Source: Odontesthes bonariensis
Lineage: Eukaryota > Chordata > Actinopteri > Atheriniformes > Atherinopsidae
Length of the DNA: 64,000 bases
Assembly (NCBI RefSeq): GCF_027942865.1
Contig: NC_134509.1
Location: 27,908,197 to 27,972,196 of the forward strand
Direction: 5' to 3'
The position numbers and the translations under genes were made by a program. The notes under the pieces were generated by a model. It worked only from the letters and a program-made list of their open reading frames with translations. It made no database searches and was not told the origin of the DNA. Of this stretch, positions 1 through 19,700 are shown one piece after another. Numbering within the stretch: position 1 is the stretch's first letter; each line of letters begins with the position of its first letter.

Positions 1-94
1 TACTGTAGATTTTTCGTTAACTCTTTTCCTCTTAAAGTAGAAATGAATGTTGGTGGTTTAAAAAAGATTTCTCCCATGTGCTTGTTCACCGTAG

Positions 95-7593
<7,499 letters not shown>

Positions 7594-8008
7594 CATTTTT
7601 ACTGGGAGCTTAAGTCCTTCTCACTCCCGCGGACCCGTCGGCCCACTTCTCCTCTCCCCAGTTTTCCCTCTTACTCTTTATCGTGTTAGAGGGCTTTGTT
7701 TGTTCTTTCTAATGTTGAACTGTTTTTTGTACTGACGTGTAAAAAGTTTCAACTGTTGGGGGAAAAAAAAGAAAATTTGGTCAAGGGAAAAGAAAAGGAA
7801 AAAAAAAAAAAAGTCCAAACTTTTAGGGAATGTAATCGTTTCCTAAATGTAAATGGTGGGTATTTCCTCCTTAAGATGTTTAGGGATTTGCAAGTTGCTT
7901 CTTAAATGAAATTAAATCACAAAGAATATATTTTTGGTTGAGACCAAATGTGTTCAGTACTCAATTTGTTTTTGGTTTGTTTTTTGGTATGATTTCATGC
8001 CTTTCTTT

Positions 8009-8045
<37 letters not shown>

Positions 8046-8930
8046 AAATGTACAATTGCATTATATTATTCATATCTTTTTATTTTGTACCTTTTGGAGA
8101 AAAAAACGTAATGCATTTTTGTGTTCAAACTGTAAGATATTTCATCTGGGAATCGGGCCAGGTTTTTGTTCTTTTCTCAAGCTGTCATTCCCGGCAATTG
8201 TAATCTAGTGTTGTACCATTACTGCAAGATGATGCGTTCAGGGACAGTGACCGCTCGCTTCCTTTTTTTTTTTTTTTTTTTTGTGTGTGTGTATGAAGAG
8301 CACTCAGTTGTATTAAAGTAGGAAATGGCCTGCAGCGGGTTGTGTATACACGGGCATGTATGCAGGCGCACATGAAGACACTGACACAGACCTTCACTAA
8401 GAGAAACACGACTCTGAATGGGTTCACCATGGTATACGACAAGGACTGCATCTCAATTTGGAAAAAAAAATCTGTCTTGCCGTTGAAAGTTGTTGCTTTG
8501 GCATTAAAAAGAATTTCATACTTTTTTTTTTTTTTGTCATACAAATGTTGTAAAGTGTAAAGAGAGCGTGAGAAAGAGACCAGCCCCCTAAGCTGAGGTG
8601 GAATGATAACAGGTTGTTTGTCGGCAACATCTCGAATGTCGTCCAGTTTCCCCTAAATCTTACACTAAGTTGTGTGCTTTCGAGGGACGATGGATATATT
8701 TGAGATTCACTTTTGAGGAAAACTAAATGTCATCAACCCTCATTCCTCTCTCACAAAAACTTGAATTAGGGGGATTTTCTTTTTTCTCCTATTGTAAATC
8801 AAGTTATTAAGCAAAATACTATAAATATAAGGAAGAGAGAATGAAATCACTGTATAAACTGGTAAAAGACTCATTTCTTACTTATATACCATATTGTTAA
8901 ATAAACTGTGTGCAACAGAAGAACTCCAGT
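7594..8930 (+). other. crebbp 3' untranslated region
   Basis: The stretch follows the crebbp stop codon and is AT-rich, with several A or T homopolymers (about 8010-8040, 8264-8281 and 8521-8536). No open frame of protein-like composition is present. It probably ends 10-30 bases after the AATAAA at 8900-8905; that end point is inferred. Confidence 0.7.
8900..8905 (+). promoter_or_regulatory. probable crebbp polyadenylation signal (AATAAA)
   Basis: A canonical AATAAA lies 1.3 kb after the crebbp stop codon, within an A/T-rich 3'UTR and before a change to less biased sequence. No transcript evidence is available, and earlier or later sites could also be used. Confidence 0.55.
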
Positions 8931-9780
8931 ACGCTGTTGACTGAATAATGAGGCATCGCTCCTCCCTTTGGTGTGTTCATTTGTTTCTGGTCTGGTTTCT
9001 GTGTTGCCCGCAACATTGGGTGCTAAGATAAGTCTTGGTGATGACAGAAGTCGTCCTGATGGACCGATTTCTCCTTGCGTGTGCATTTCTCGTCCGATTT
9101 TAACTGCATGAATTGGCTTTTATTTAGTTTGCTCCCTTTCAACTTAGAGGCACTTCTGTAAATACGAAGTTTGAAAAGTCGGACTAAAATTTCTCCAGTA
9201 CTAATTTGAATATTTAAAAATAATACATTAAGACAATATTAAATTGAAAAAAAATTTAAGCAAGTTATTCAGAAATTTGTGCAGTTTAGATATTTTAAAG
9301 ATGTTAAAAGCTTTAAAAATGGTTCTGACCATCCTGTTGAAGGCCTTGACTGACTGCAGGTGCTTTATTTAAAATTAAATTGAGAGCATTCATTGGACTG
9401 ACAGATACATGTTACTAAGAGGAAGTCAGTATTGATGGGGAGATTGTTAAACCCCTGTTCATTCAAAGATCATCAGAACAGCTGTTCTCATAAGGGAGCT
9501 GTAGCTTCTTTGGCAGTTTATGATCATCGGGCAAGAGAAAAAATGGTTTATTTGGTCAGGAACCATCGCCTTGGCACAGGTCTGTCACGAACCTGAAGCT
9601 GCTGTAACACTGGCGTCTGTCTGCAATCGAACCAAGAGAGGTTGCTCCTCCAAAACTGACATGTTCAACCTCCATTACAATTTGAAAAAAAAAAAAAAGA
9701 AGGGCCTGAGGGAAGGAAAGTTTTATGGTCAAGTGGGACTAAGATGGAGTTATTCTGCCACAATCACCAGAGGTTTATCA
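8931..9780. other. intergenic, nothing recognised
   Basis: This AT-rich stretch between the inferred crebbp 3' end and the LINE contains a short A run near 9686-9700 and no frame of convincing composition. Confidence 0.6.
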
Positions 9781-12040
9781 AATCAAATCAAAATTATTTG
9801 TATAGCACATTTCATGTACAAAACAATTCAAAGTGCTTTACATAAAATAAAAGCATTAAAAATACATAAAAGAATATAAAGAGAAACAAATAAAATCATT
9901 TAAATGAATTTAAAAAATAAGCAACAGTCTAGATAAGTTAAAAGATAGCATGCAGATTTCATGCATAGAAACATGAGAAAATAAATGTTTTTAACCTGGA
10001 TTTAAAAATGTCTACATTTGGTGAAAGTTTAATCTCCACTGGCAGTTTGCACTTGTTTGCAGCATAACAGCTAAATGCTGCTTCTCCATGTTTAGTCTGG
10101 ACTCTGGACTGGACCAGCTGACCTGAGTCCTTGGATCTAAGAGCTCTGCTGGGTTTATATTCTCTGAACATATCACAGATGTATTTTGGCCCTAAACCGT
10201 TTTGGGATTTGTAAACCATCAGCAGGCTTTTAAAATCTATTCTGTGACTGACTGGAAGCCAGTGTAAAGATTTTAAAACTGGTGTGATGTGTTCAGATCT
10301 CTTAGTCCGGGTTAAAACTCTAACAGCAGCGTTCTGGATGAGCTGCAGATGTTTAATGCTCTTTTTGGGAAGTCCAGTTAAAAGAGCGTTACAGTAATTG
10401 AGTCTACTGGAGATGAATGCATGGATGAGTTTCTCCTGGTCTTATTGGGAGAGGAAACCTTTAATTCTGTTGATATTTCTGAGGTGGTAAAAAGCTGCCT
10501 TGGTGAGAGCTTTGATGTGGCTGCTGAAAGTCAGATCTGAGTCTATCAACACTCCGAGGGTACGAACCTGGTCAGTGATTGTAAGGTCCCGAGTCTCAAG
10601 ATATTTATCAACGCTGACCCTCTTCTCTTTGCTACCAAACAGAATGATCTCAGTTTTGTCTTTATTTAATTGTAGAAAATTCTGTCTCTTCCAGGTGTTT
10701 ACTTCCTCCAGACACTGACACAGTACGTCTGCTGGGCTGCAGTCGTCCGGTGACAGAGACACATAAAGTTGTGTATCGTCTGCATAACTGTGATAATTGA
10801 TGTTAAAGTTCTGCAATATCTGACCCAAAGGGAGCATATACAAGTTAAACAGAAGAGGTCCAAGAATTGACCCCTGGGGGACTCCACAAGTCATGGCCAC
10901 TCGCTCAGATTCATAGCTGCCAATTGTAACAAAATAACTCCGGCCTTCTAAGTAGGACCTGAACCAGTTAAGGACCGCTCCAGAAAGTCCAACCCAGTTT
11001 TCCAGCCTGTGCAACAGGATTCTGTGATCTACAGTATCAAACGCAGCGCTGAGGTCCAACAGAACCAGAACTGAAACATTACCAGAATCAGTATTCAACC
11101 TGATGTCGTTTAACACTTTGACCAGAGCTGTTTCAGTGCTGTGATGACGTCTGAAGCCTGATTGAAAGTTATCAAGACTTCCACTTTCATTCAGAAAGTC
11201 GTTGAGCTGGTTAAATACAACTTTCTCAATAATCTTAGATATAAAAGAGAGGTTAGAGACAGGTCTGTAGTTGTTCATCATAGAGGCGTCTAGATTTCTC
11301 TTCTTTAGGAGTGGCTTAATGGCAGCTGTCTTTAGGGACTTGGGAAAAATGCCTGATGCCAGTGAGCTGTTAACTATTCGTAGGAGATCACTTTCTACTG
11401 AGGTAAAAACAGTTTTTAAAAAGTCGGATGGTATTATGTCCAGAGAACAAGTTGTTGATTTCAGCTGCCGAACTGTTTCCTCTAGGATTTTTAAATTAAC
11501 AATATTAAAATGCGACATAACGTCAGAGTTATTTCTAGGTTTTAGACACAGATTAGTTTTCTTGTTTTGTGTTGCGTGAATGTTTTGTCTAATAGTTTTG
11601 ATTTTTTTGGCTAAAAAAGTGGGCAAATTCGTTGCATTTCTCAGTGTAGAGGAGGTCTGGGTTTGACTGTTTAGGAGGATTTGTGAGTTTTTCAGCCATA
11701 GCAAACAGAGTTCGAGAATTGTTGACATTCTTATTAATGATTTCAGATAAATGCAGCTGTCTGGCCTTGCACAGCTCATTGTTATAACTACGCAGGCTTT
11801 GTTTGTACAGCTCATGGTGAATCTGAAGCTTTGTTTTCCTCCATTTACGTTCAGCTTTCCTGCATTCTCTTTTCAGGTTTTTGACCGTAGTGGTGTTTCT
11901 CCATGGTGTTTTTTGTTTGCTCAAGGTGCTCTTGATTCTTATCGGTGCAACAGCTTCCATTACATTAAAAATCTTAAGTTGAAATGATCCAGCAGTCCTT
12001 CAACCGACTCTGCGCTCATTGTTGGTATGGCCTCCCTAAA
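9781..12040 (-). mobile_element. decayed L2-like non-LTR retrotransposon, reverse transcriptase part
   Basis: On the minus strand a broken frame encodes a reverse transcriptase. Visible RT motifs are [40 protein letters not shown] and the catalytic [11 protein letters not shown]. The pieces are 11960-11589 (N-terminal to RT), 11815-10442 (RT) and 10219-9959 (C-terminal tail). They sit in different frames, and a stop follows FLSQ at 10442, so the copy is inactive. The 3' end at about 9781 is an ATCAA-repeat tail after a TTTGTATAGCACATTTCATG segment. No endonuclease domain is present, which fits 5' truncation. Assignment to the L2/CR1 group rests on the RT motifs only; the 5' boundary is approximate. 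Confidence 0.85.
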
Positions 12041-13777
12041 CTGAGCACTTGTTTTCTCATTAATCTACCTCTTCTTAACTGAGAAGCTGGTTGTTTGATG
12101 TGTTTAGAGAAGTAAATAACACTACCGACTGTTAATACTGGTGTTGTAGCATCATGCTTTGGGCTGTCTTGCTGCCTGTAGGGCAGTTGGATGCAGATGT
12201 AATACTGAAGGAGGATCATCTCAAAATTTCAAACCTCAGACCATCAACCAGACAGCTAAAGACTTTGAAACAGACACATCAGAGCTGCTTGTGGAAAAGA
12301 TCAGTCAGGCGAATGCTAAGCTTTTGGAGTCACCTCAAAATCCCTTAAAATATATATATTAAGAACAAAGAGTAATTCTGCCAACATGCACCAAAAATGG
12401 ATTCAAATTAATTTATTTGTGTTTAATATTAATCCTGTTGTTCAGATGGTTGTAACATTAATGCTGAACATCCTCTACATTGTGACTAATTTATGGACCG
12501 TGTTTAAAAATCAGGTCTGTAACTAAACTGGTGACCTGAATTGAACTTCACCAATTCTGCGACCAGAATTGCACCCGAAGCATGTCAATGGCTCAGATAA
12601 AACGTTTTGCAGACGTGACACTTGGTAAGAGACATTAAACCAAATTCTAAATACTGTATTTACATTCCACATTTTTGTTTTACTATTAGAGATGTATGTT
12701 GTTGACCACCTCAGGAAAAAAAAGCACAGATGAAGCCCACTTTATCCCCAAAATTTGTTTGACTTCCATGTCTGTGGAGGTGTAAAATAGATTAGCCTCA
12801 TGTATTCACATTCTCTTGGTTTGTTCATACATTTTTTTCTCTCCACAGAGGGGCAACACCTTTTTAGAAGACTTTCTAATGACAGTGTATCGGATCCACA
12901 TCAGTGTTTCACCAATATGCAAAATGCATGTAAATAAACAGGAGGACAATCCAGCAGGACAAATATGTCATTTTAGGGATGAATAAACAGTTGTCAGATT
13001 ACTTAACCCCACAGTTCACTCTATACTACTTCTCACTTATATCTGTCCTGTTTTCTACTTTTATTTTTTCTTTATTATTTTTAATCTTTATTGTAAAATA
13101 AACTTCTTCCTATATCAAATACAATTCTAGAATATTTATTTATTAAAATGAAATAACAAGAGCCTTATGTAAAAGCAATGAAAAAAGCTATGATTTCATC
13201 CAGTCAAACCAATGTGTTGCAGTCACATGACTGTGAGGGCACTCTATTCGTCGTTCAACCTCACATGACCGGAAGTTAGGAAAGAAGCGGTTGAGTTGAG
13301 GTTTTGAATTAAAAAACAAACCAACTGGGCCCTTGCCTGTTTTATATGTCAAATTAGTTTTACATAATGTTACGGATAGATGAAAATACATGACAATAGC
13401 CTCAGATAAAGACTCTTTTAAAGATGATGTGGAAAACTATGGAGCTAATTCGTCAAACCTTGGTAAGATAAAATGTTAGCACGACTAGCTAGCTGACCAG
13501 CTGCTTTCTCCCTGTAGATATGTTAACAAGAAGCACAGGTTTTAAGCACAAGTTGGTAAGAAGACATACTAGGTAGAATGTTTTTTTTGACTGAGTTTTT
13601 GCGAACATATGTAGTTTCGTTGAATAAAACACTAACCGCGGAAATCCTGCCATTATGCGGCAGAGGAACCTTGTTGCCCCCCCTTGAAGACAACTGTGGA
13701 TGTCCGCTGTCTTTGCAGGCTGATCGTAACAGCTGGGAACATGCTTTCGAGGCTTTTTAATATTACACTTTGCCATC
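12041..13777. other. intergenic and slx4 5' flank
   Basis: I see no gene in 12041-13200. Closer to slx4, GTCACATGAC occurs at about 13223-13232 and an ETS-type ACCGGAAGT at 13268-13276, both typical of housekeeping promoters. A possible 5'UTR exon ends at a CCTTG/GTAAGAT donor near 13462 and could splice to TTTGCAG at 13719, followed by the ATG at 13778. The promoter and UTR exon are inferences. Confidence 0.45.
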
Positions 13778-16700
13778 ATGGACGACTCGGACCAGGATTT
13801 TGTAGATCTCTGCTCAAAGTTGCTGAGACGCGTCCGTAAGAAACCAGGTGAACCAGCCACACAGAGCAAGAAAGCAGAGCAGCAGACTTCCAGTCAAGCA
13901 AGCGACAGTGACAAGAGGAGGAGGAATACTAAACAAGATGGGTTTGACCCCAGGTCAAAGTTTGCTGCCACCCAGCCTGTTGGTACTGGAGCTGAACAGG
14001 ATGTGGTCTGTGCCGAGACTGGACTTGATTCAGGAGATTACGCATCTTCTGTTGTGACCTCGACATCCTCAGCAGTGCCAGCTGACGGAGATCTAAAAGC
14101 AAAAGACAAAGTTCTCCTCAGGATGCAACAGTTTAAGAGAGATAATCCGCAGAGGATGGTGCATAGTAACAAAAGCCAGCCAACAACCCATGTTGAATGT
14201 TCACCGACTGCACAGCACCAAAGGCGAGGTAAGCTGACGTGGTCTGTCTTCAGATTTTTGACATCTTTAATTAAGTAAGGAGAAAGGATGTGGTCACGCT
14301 ACTGCTATTCTGTTGATACAATCCATTTTAGATAAGCTGGGAAAACAAATGTAACAACACGTGCCTCACTAACTTAAATCTGTATCTGTTTTCAGATAGT
14401 CCACCACAGCTCACCTCTGATCCCCACCCGGAGCCCCTGGACAGCGATGAGGCTCTGGCACTGCGGCTGCAGCAGGAATTGGACAGGGAGGCAGTAGAGG
14501 CCACGTCAGTGGACTTGGAGGATGGAGGCCTTTTCTTCTGTCAGATCTGCCACAGAGACCTATCACATATGACACCTGAGGGACGCACACAGCACCTCAA
14601 CAGGTCTGATCACATATATTTACATCTCTTAGATGCTTGGCTTTTGCTCCCACCCAAAGTAACTTTACACAGAAAAATGCAATTAGACTCTTTTTTTATC
14701 GCATACAGTATAGTGTTGGACAAATGGCAAAGCTAACTTAATCATTTACACAGATTTGCGCTTGATACCAACTGTTTCTTCTCAATGCGAGAACAAATTA
14801 GGAAACCTTTGGATGTGGAGTTTTTTTTTTTTCAAATATCTTACTTGATACATTAAATTTACTTTGCAGATGTTTAGATGAGAGTGAACAGAGCTGCCCA
14901 GCCCCTCCTCCACCTTCTGGTATTCCGGACTGTCCCATCTGTGGAAAGAAGTTCAAAGCACAGACGAGCCGTTCGGCCCACCTGAAGCGCTGCTCCTCAG
15001 ACATGGGTGTCCCCCCGGCTGTGTTGCTGCAGGCTGTGCAGAGACAGACTCAGGAGAGTGAGAGTGCCGGCACTGCTAACACACTGTGAGAGCCTCTGAG
15101 TCAAGGAAGTACCACGATACTGTGGACCTCCTTATAATCACTGTCCAAGGCTTTATTTTATCCGAGAAAGATTATGCTGAACTTGATGGTACATAAGTGC
15201 AAGGCTGAACAAAACCTAATTCAAGCCATTTTCTGTTTCCCCTTACAGCATACCAACTGCGGGCACCAAAAGAAAAGGCCCGGCCAAGTCAGGCCGTCAA
15301 GCAAGGAAGAAGCCCAAAAAGAAGACTCAACCCCTGGACGAAGAGACCATGGTCGCTCTGGCTCTGTCCTCTTCCCTGCAGGAACAGGAGAAGGAGCAGC
15401 AGGGAAAAAAGGATGCAGAGGGATGGTTACAGGCGGAGACTGCCTCCTCTGAGAGCTCCATGACTCCACTACTGAAGTGGAGGTCAGATGCTGGTATGGT
15501 CACGAATAAATACTGTGATAAAGTCTTATTTCTGTTTTTGAGGCATTTGATTAGTTTGCACCTTGTGAAGAACTTTGTATTTCTCTCTAAAAAAGAATCC
15601 CGGTACCATGAGTGTGATATGTTTCAGTTCAGAAGTGCCTCATTGCCATAAGAGTAATGTTACTCTGATGTGTTTTAGAAATTGCTTTGAATTAATTCTA
15701 TTTCTGTTGTTGGTCACAGTCGCACTTTCAGTGGACAGCTCTGAAGTGTAATTTGGAAGTGAGATGGGAGAGCCACCCCAAAACAAACAAAAAAAGTGCT
15801 TGATATTTACCTATCAGTCAGTTTTCTGAGAGGAAATGATGCTGTGATCAAAACTTTGTAAATGTTTTCTAAAAAGCAGTTTGGATTAACTGAATTACAA
15901 ACTTTTAGTCTGATCATACCTCTGTGGGAAGCTCAAGAAAATTCTATGATGAAAAAATAACTATACAGTGAAACTAAAGTTCCAGCTCAACGCATCCCGA
16001 TCAGACTTGACAAGAGTCTTAAGTTGAGTGTTTGTCTATAATAACTTGTGCGCTATTATAAGCAAGTTAAAAACACCTTTGATAAGGTGTGTAACAGTCA
16101 GGCATTTAACTGTGCAGTCTCTTCTCTCCTCTTCAGGTGCAGGTAAGGGCCGTGGAAAGAGGAGAAAGGCCGCTGTTCCTCGTCCCCCTCCGCTCCTCCT
16201 CGTTCAGGATGCTGAGGCGGCCCTGACGAGGCTGCAGGAACGAGTTTCTGCTCTTCTCCTGCACAGCCGAGCCCCCTCTCCCCCCACCCCGACCCGAAGC
16301 CCCAGTACTCTGTCAGATTGGACAGGTGCTGCCCCCCTCTGGCTGAAAAGTACCCTGCTGGATGGAGGCTCCCCTGGTCTGTCTGATTTCTATGCTGCAG
16401 AGCTCAGGGAGTTCTTCACACCTTCAGACTCCATAACAGTGCGAAATACCAAGGAGGTTTGTTTATTCTTTATTGTAATATTTCAGTCTCTGATTGTGAA
16501 AGGTCCCATTTTGTACCACTTTTATACATGTTGTAATTATTAGAAGGTGTTTTTTAGGTCAAGATATCCGACAGATATCTTTTGTTCCACCATACCTATT
16601 GTGGTATATCTTAGCCTTGTTTCAGACAGGCTGTTTTAGTTTCTGTGGCTGTACTACTGATATTCTTGCACATTAGTCTAACACGTGTCCACATTTTTCT

Positions 16701-19700
16701 CTGCTGAATTGAATGTTTTTGAGAAGCTCAGCACAACAGTAAATCTCACATTCAAACTGCTCTCCTTCAAGCCAAAACCTTTTTATTAAAGCCAGTTATT
16801 TTACCAGTATCAGTGCGAATCAGTGCTGTTCCCCTTCACTTTCAGGCTGATGCAGCTTCATCAATCACCAGCAACAAGCCTGAGTCGTGTGTCCAGGCTG
16901 TGGGTGAAGGAACTCTTGTTACAGGGACCAGGGTCTCCGTCCTACCATCCTGCTCCCAGACGGCCTCCTGCTCCTCGGCTCCCTCGACCCCTGGGACAGG
17001 GCAGCTACCAGTGGGCAGCCAGGCGCTCAGAGATCTGATGGAGCTGGCTGAGGACGGCATGACCCTGACACAATATGGATACTCCGCTAAAGGTAAAACA
17101 CACAGACACGTGCATGTCATTACCAGTGGGGTAAAAGTATATTTACAGCCGAGTAAATATCTCTTTTTAACTGTTAAAGAAGTTAAAATCTAAAGGTTGT
17201 TTATGTTTTGTTTTATTTTGCTGAAATGCAGTTGCATCATTTAAAGATGTGAACACAATAAAGCCGTTATTTGATAGGCAACATAATGTACCATAATGTC
17301 AGAATTTCCTCCGATATTCATAAGGAGCCATTTTCACATATAAACACAGATGATTTGATGGAGAATGTGCAGACAATTTGATGTGGATCTCTTCCATAGT
17401 TGATGTTCACATGTGCTTCACAGCAGGAGGCTTTCTGCTGGAGATGTGCTGTCACAGCTGGAAGTGAGATGGAGGGGTTTTGTGGGGGTGTTAAAATTGT
17501 TAATCGATTCTAGGTCTTAGAAAACCAGAATTGCATTTCTTATTTGTATTCATTCATTTGTCAATTTATCAAAATTAGATATCACAATTAGAGCAGTTTT
17601 CCTGCAAAAGACACCTTAAATTTGAGCGAAAGCCACAAGCTCATCTGTTCCGGTTAAAAGATTAATTTAATGAGTTTAAAAGAGACTGAAGGAAACTGCA
17701 GCTTCATTCCGTAATAACACAGAGACAGAGAAGTTTTACACCGGAACTCTGTCGACAACAGGATGGATTTTATAACAGGATGGATTTTAAAGAAACGGCG
17801 TTTATGATATTCTCAGGAGCAACTCACTCGGTCACTGGTTCTGGTCCTGATCATCTCTGTTTTTGCAGACAAACATCTGAGCGGCTTCATCCAGGAGGAG
17901 TCCGAGGATCAGGCGGAGCTCTGTGCCAGTGGGTTCCTGCTACAAACGACTCAGAAACCCTCAGAAAACACCCACAGCCAGACGATAAGGACGGCTGACC
18001 GATCAAAAAAAGAGATTGATGATGGCAGCCACCCATCAGTAAGAAACAGTCATGAATTCTGGTGATTTTTAACCCTTTGTTTCTGACCAAATCCTTGATG
18101 TGAGCTTTTTCTTTGGTCTGGCCTACATTCTCATTACAGTTTATACAGTGAAGTCTTTTTTAGATTCCATCAAAAAGACATCCGTTCACATATATGTTCA
18201 CAACTTAAGGAGATAAAGAGTATAAATCCAAATAATTGCACTGAAATATTGCGACACTGTGTGACACATGCTGTGCTTTGGTTAGACTTTAAACAAGTCT
18301 TCCAAACGGATTTGACCCAAACTGTGGTTACTTTTATTTGAATCAGCTGAATGGGTTTTGCTGGTATTTCCTCTGTAGGCAGCGCTGTCCAGGCTAGCAG
18401 CAGACCTGAGCAGCATGGTGAACAACCCTCAGCTCAGTGATGTGCAGCTTCAGGTGGACAGTGGAGAAGTCTTCTTCGCACATTCCTTCATGGTGTATGC
18501 TCGCTGCCCCCTGCTGGCAGAAATGGTAAAATAAGTCTTTTAAGTAGTGTATTTTTTTATAGCTTACCTGTAAGAGGATTAATTAAAAGCATAGAATGAT
18601 GCAGACTATGCTGAAGTGTCCTGAAGTATTTAAAAACGCATTCTATTTTTTGGATCCTCGTCTCTCCTCACAGGTGCATGAAAGCGGGTTCGGGGTGCAG
18701 GAGGAAGGCATGCCAGCAGCTCAGATGGTGTTGCTGAGTGATGTCCCGGGCCAGGCGGTGGTAGCGCTGCTGCAGTACCTCTACACCGCCCAGTGCTCCA
18801 TCCCTTCTTCACTGCAGCCTCACATCCTGGAGCTGGCATCAAGGTTAGTTTAAAACCAAGTTTTTATGTTATTTTTTTAAAGAAGAAGAAGAAGAAGAAG
18901 AGGAGGTCTGAAAACTCTGATGGAAAAGGTGCCATCAGGCAAAAAGCCTCACATTGCCACTGTTATGCTCATTGGTGTGTGACTGTAGAGATAAAAAAAA
19001 GTGCTGCATACTATATAGAATGAACAAATGGAGTATAATATGAAGTGCTGTAAAGTGTGTTTGTGTGAATGAGTGAGCAAGAAACACAAAATCCCCTCGT
19101 TAGAACCTAGAGAAGGTCAAAGTATGCTAAACATATGTGGGTGATTTACCTTTTAGAGTTGCCACTTTAATAGTTTATGTGGTCTAAATTTGTGTACAGT
19201 CTAATGTGTAATCCTCTTTTGCTTTTATTCTTGTTTTTGTTTGCGTGTTCATTTGTGGTGATGGTAAGAAATTTAATTAAAGGCAAATCAGTCGACCCAA
19301 GTACTGCAAAGTCTTTGTCTTGTTGTTGGAATTTTGTGTCTGACTGAAATTTGTGGTGACACCTCCTCTCCCTTTTTTGTTTGTGTATTAAGGTTTGACT
19401 TGAAAGAGCTGGAGCAGTTTTGTCTACTCCACCAAGAGGAGGCGGAAGCTGTGGGAGACGGGGCACACGACATGAATCTGGAGGAGAGTGCCAACAACCA
19501 AACAGACCAGGCCTTCATGGAGCTTCTCCGATCTATGTGGAATGAAAACCGTGAAGATGATGATGATGATGATGATGATGATGGCGACAGGAGCGACTCG
19601 GATGGAGGAGGGAACGAAGGGAGACTGTTGGAGGATGACCATCGAGATGATGAGGTCACTTCAGGCGACAGAGAAATTTGTGAGGAGCAGGTGAATGAGG

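Noticed and set aside
12154..12362. Possible DNA-transposon remnant with short + strand frames
   Set aside because: Wording such as CATCATGCTTTGGGCTG loosely recalls Tc1-like elements, but I find no DDE motif, terminal repeats or conserved frame.
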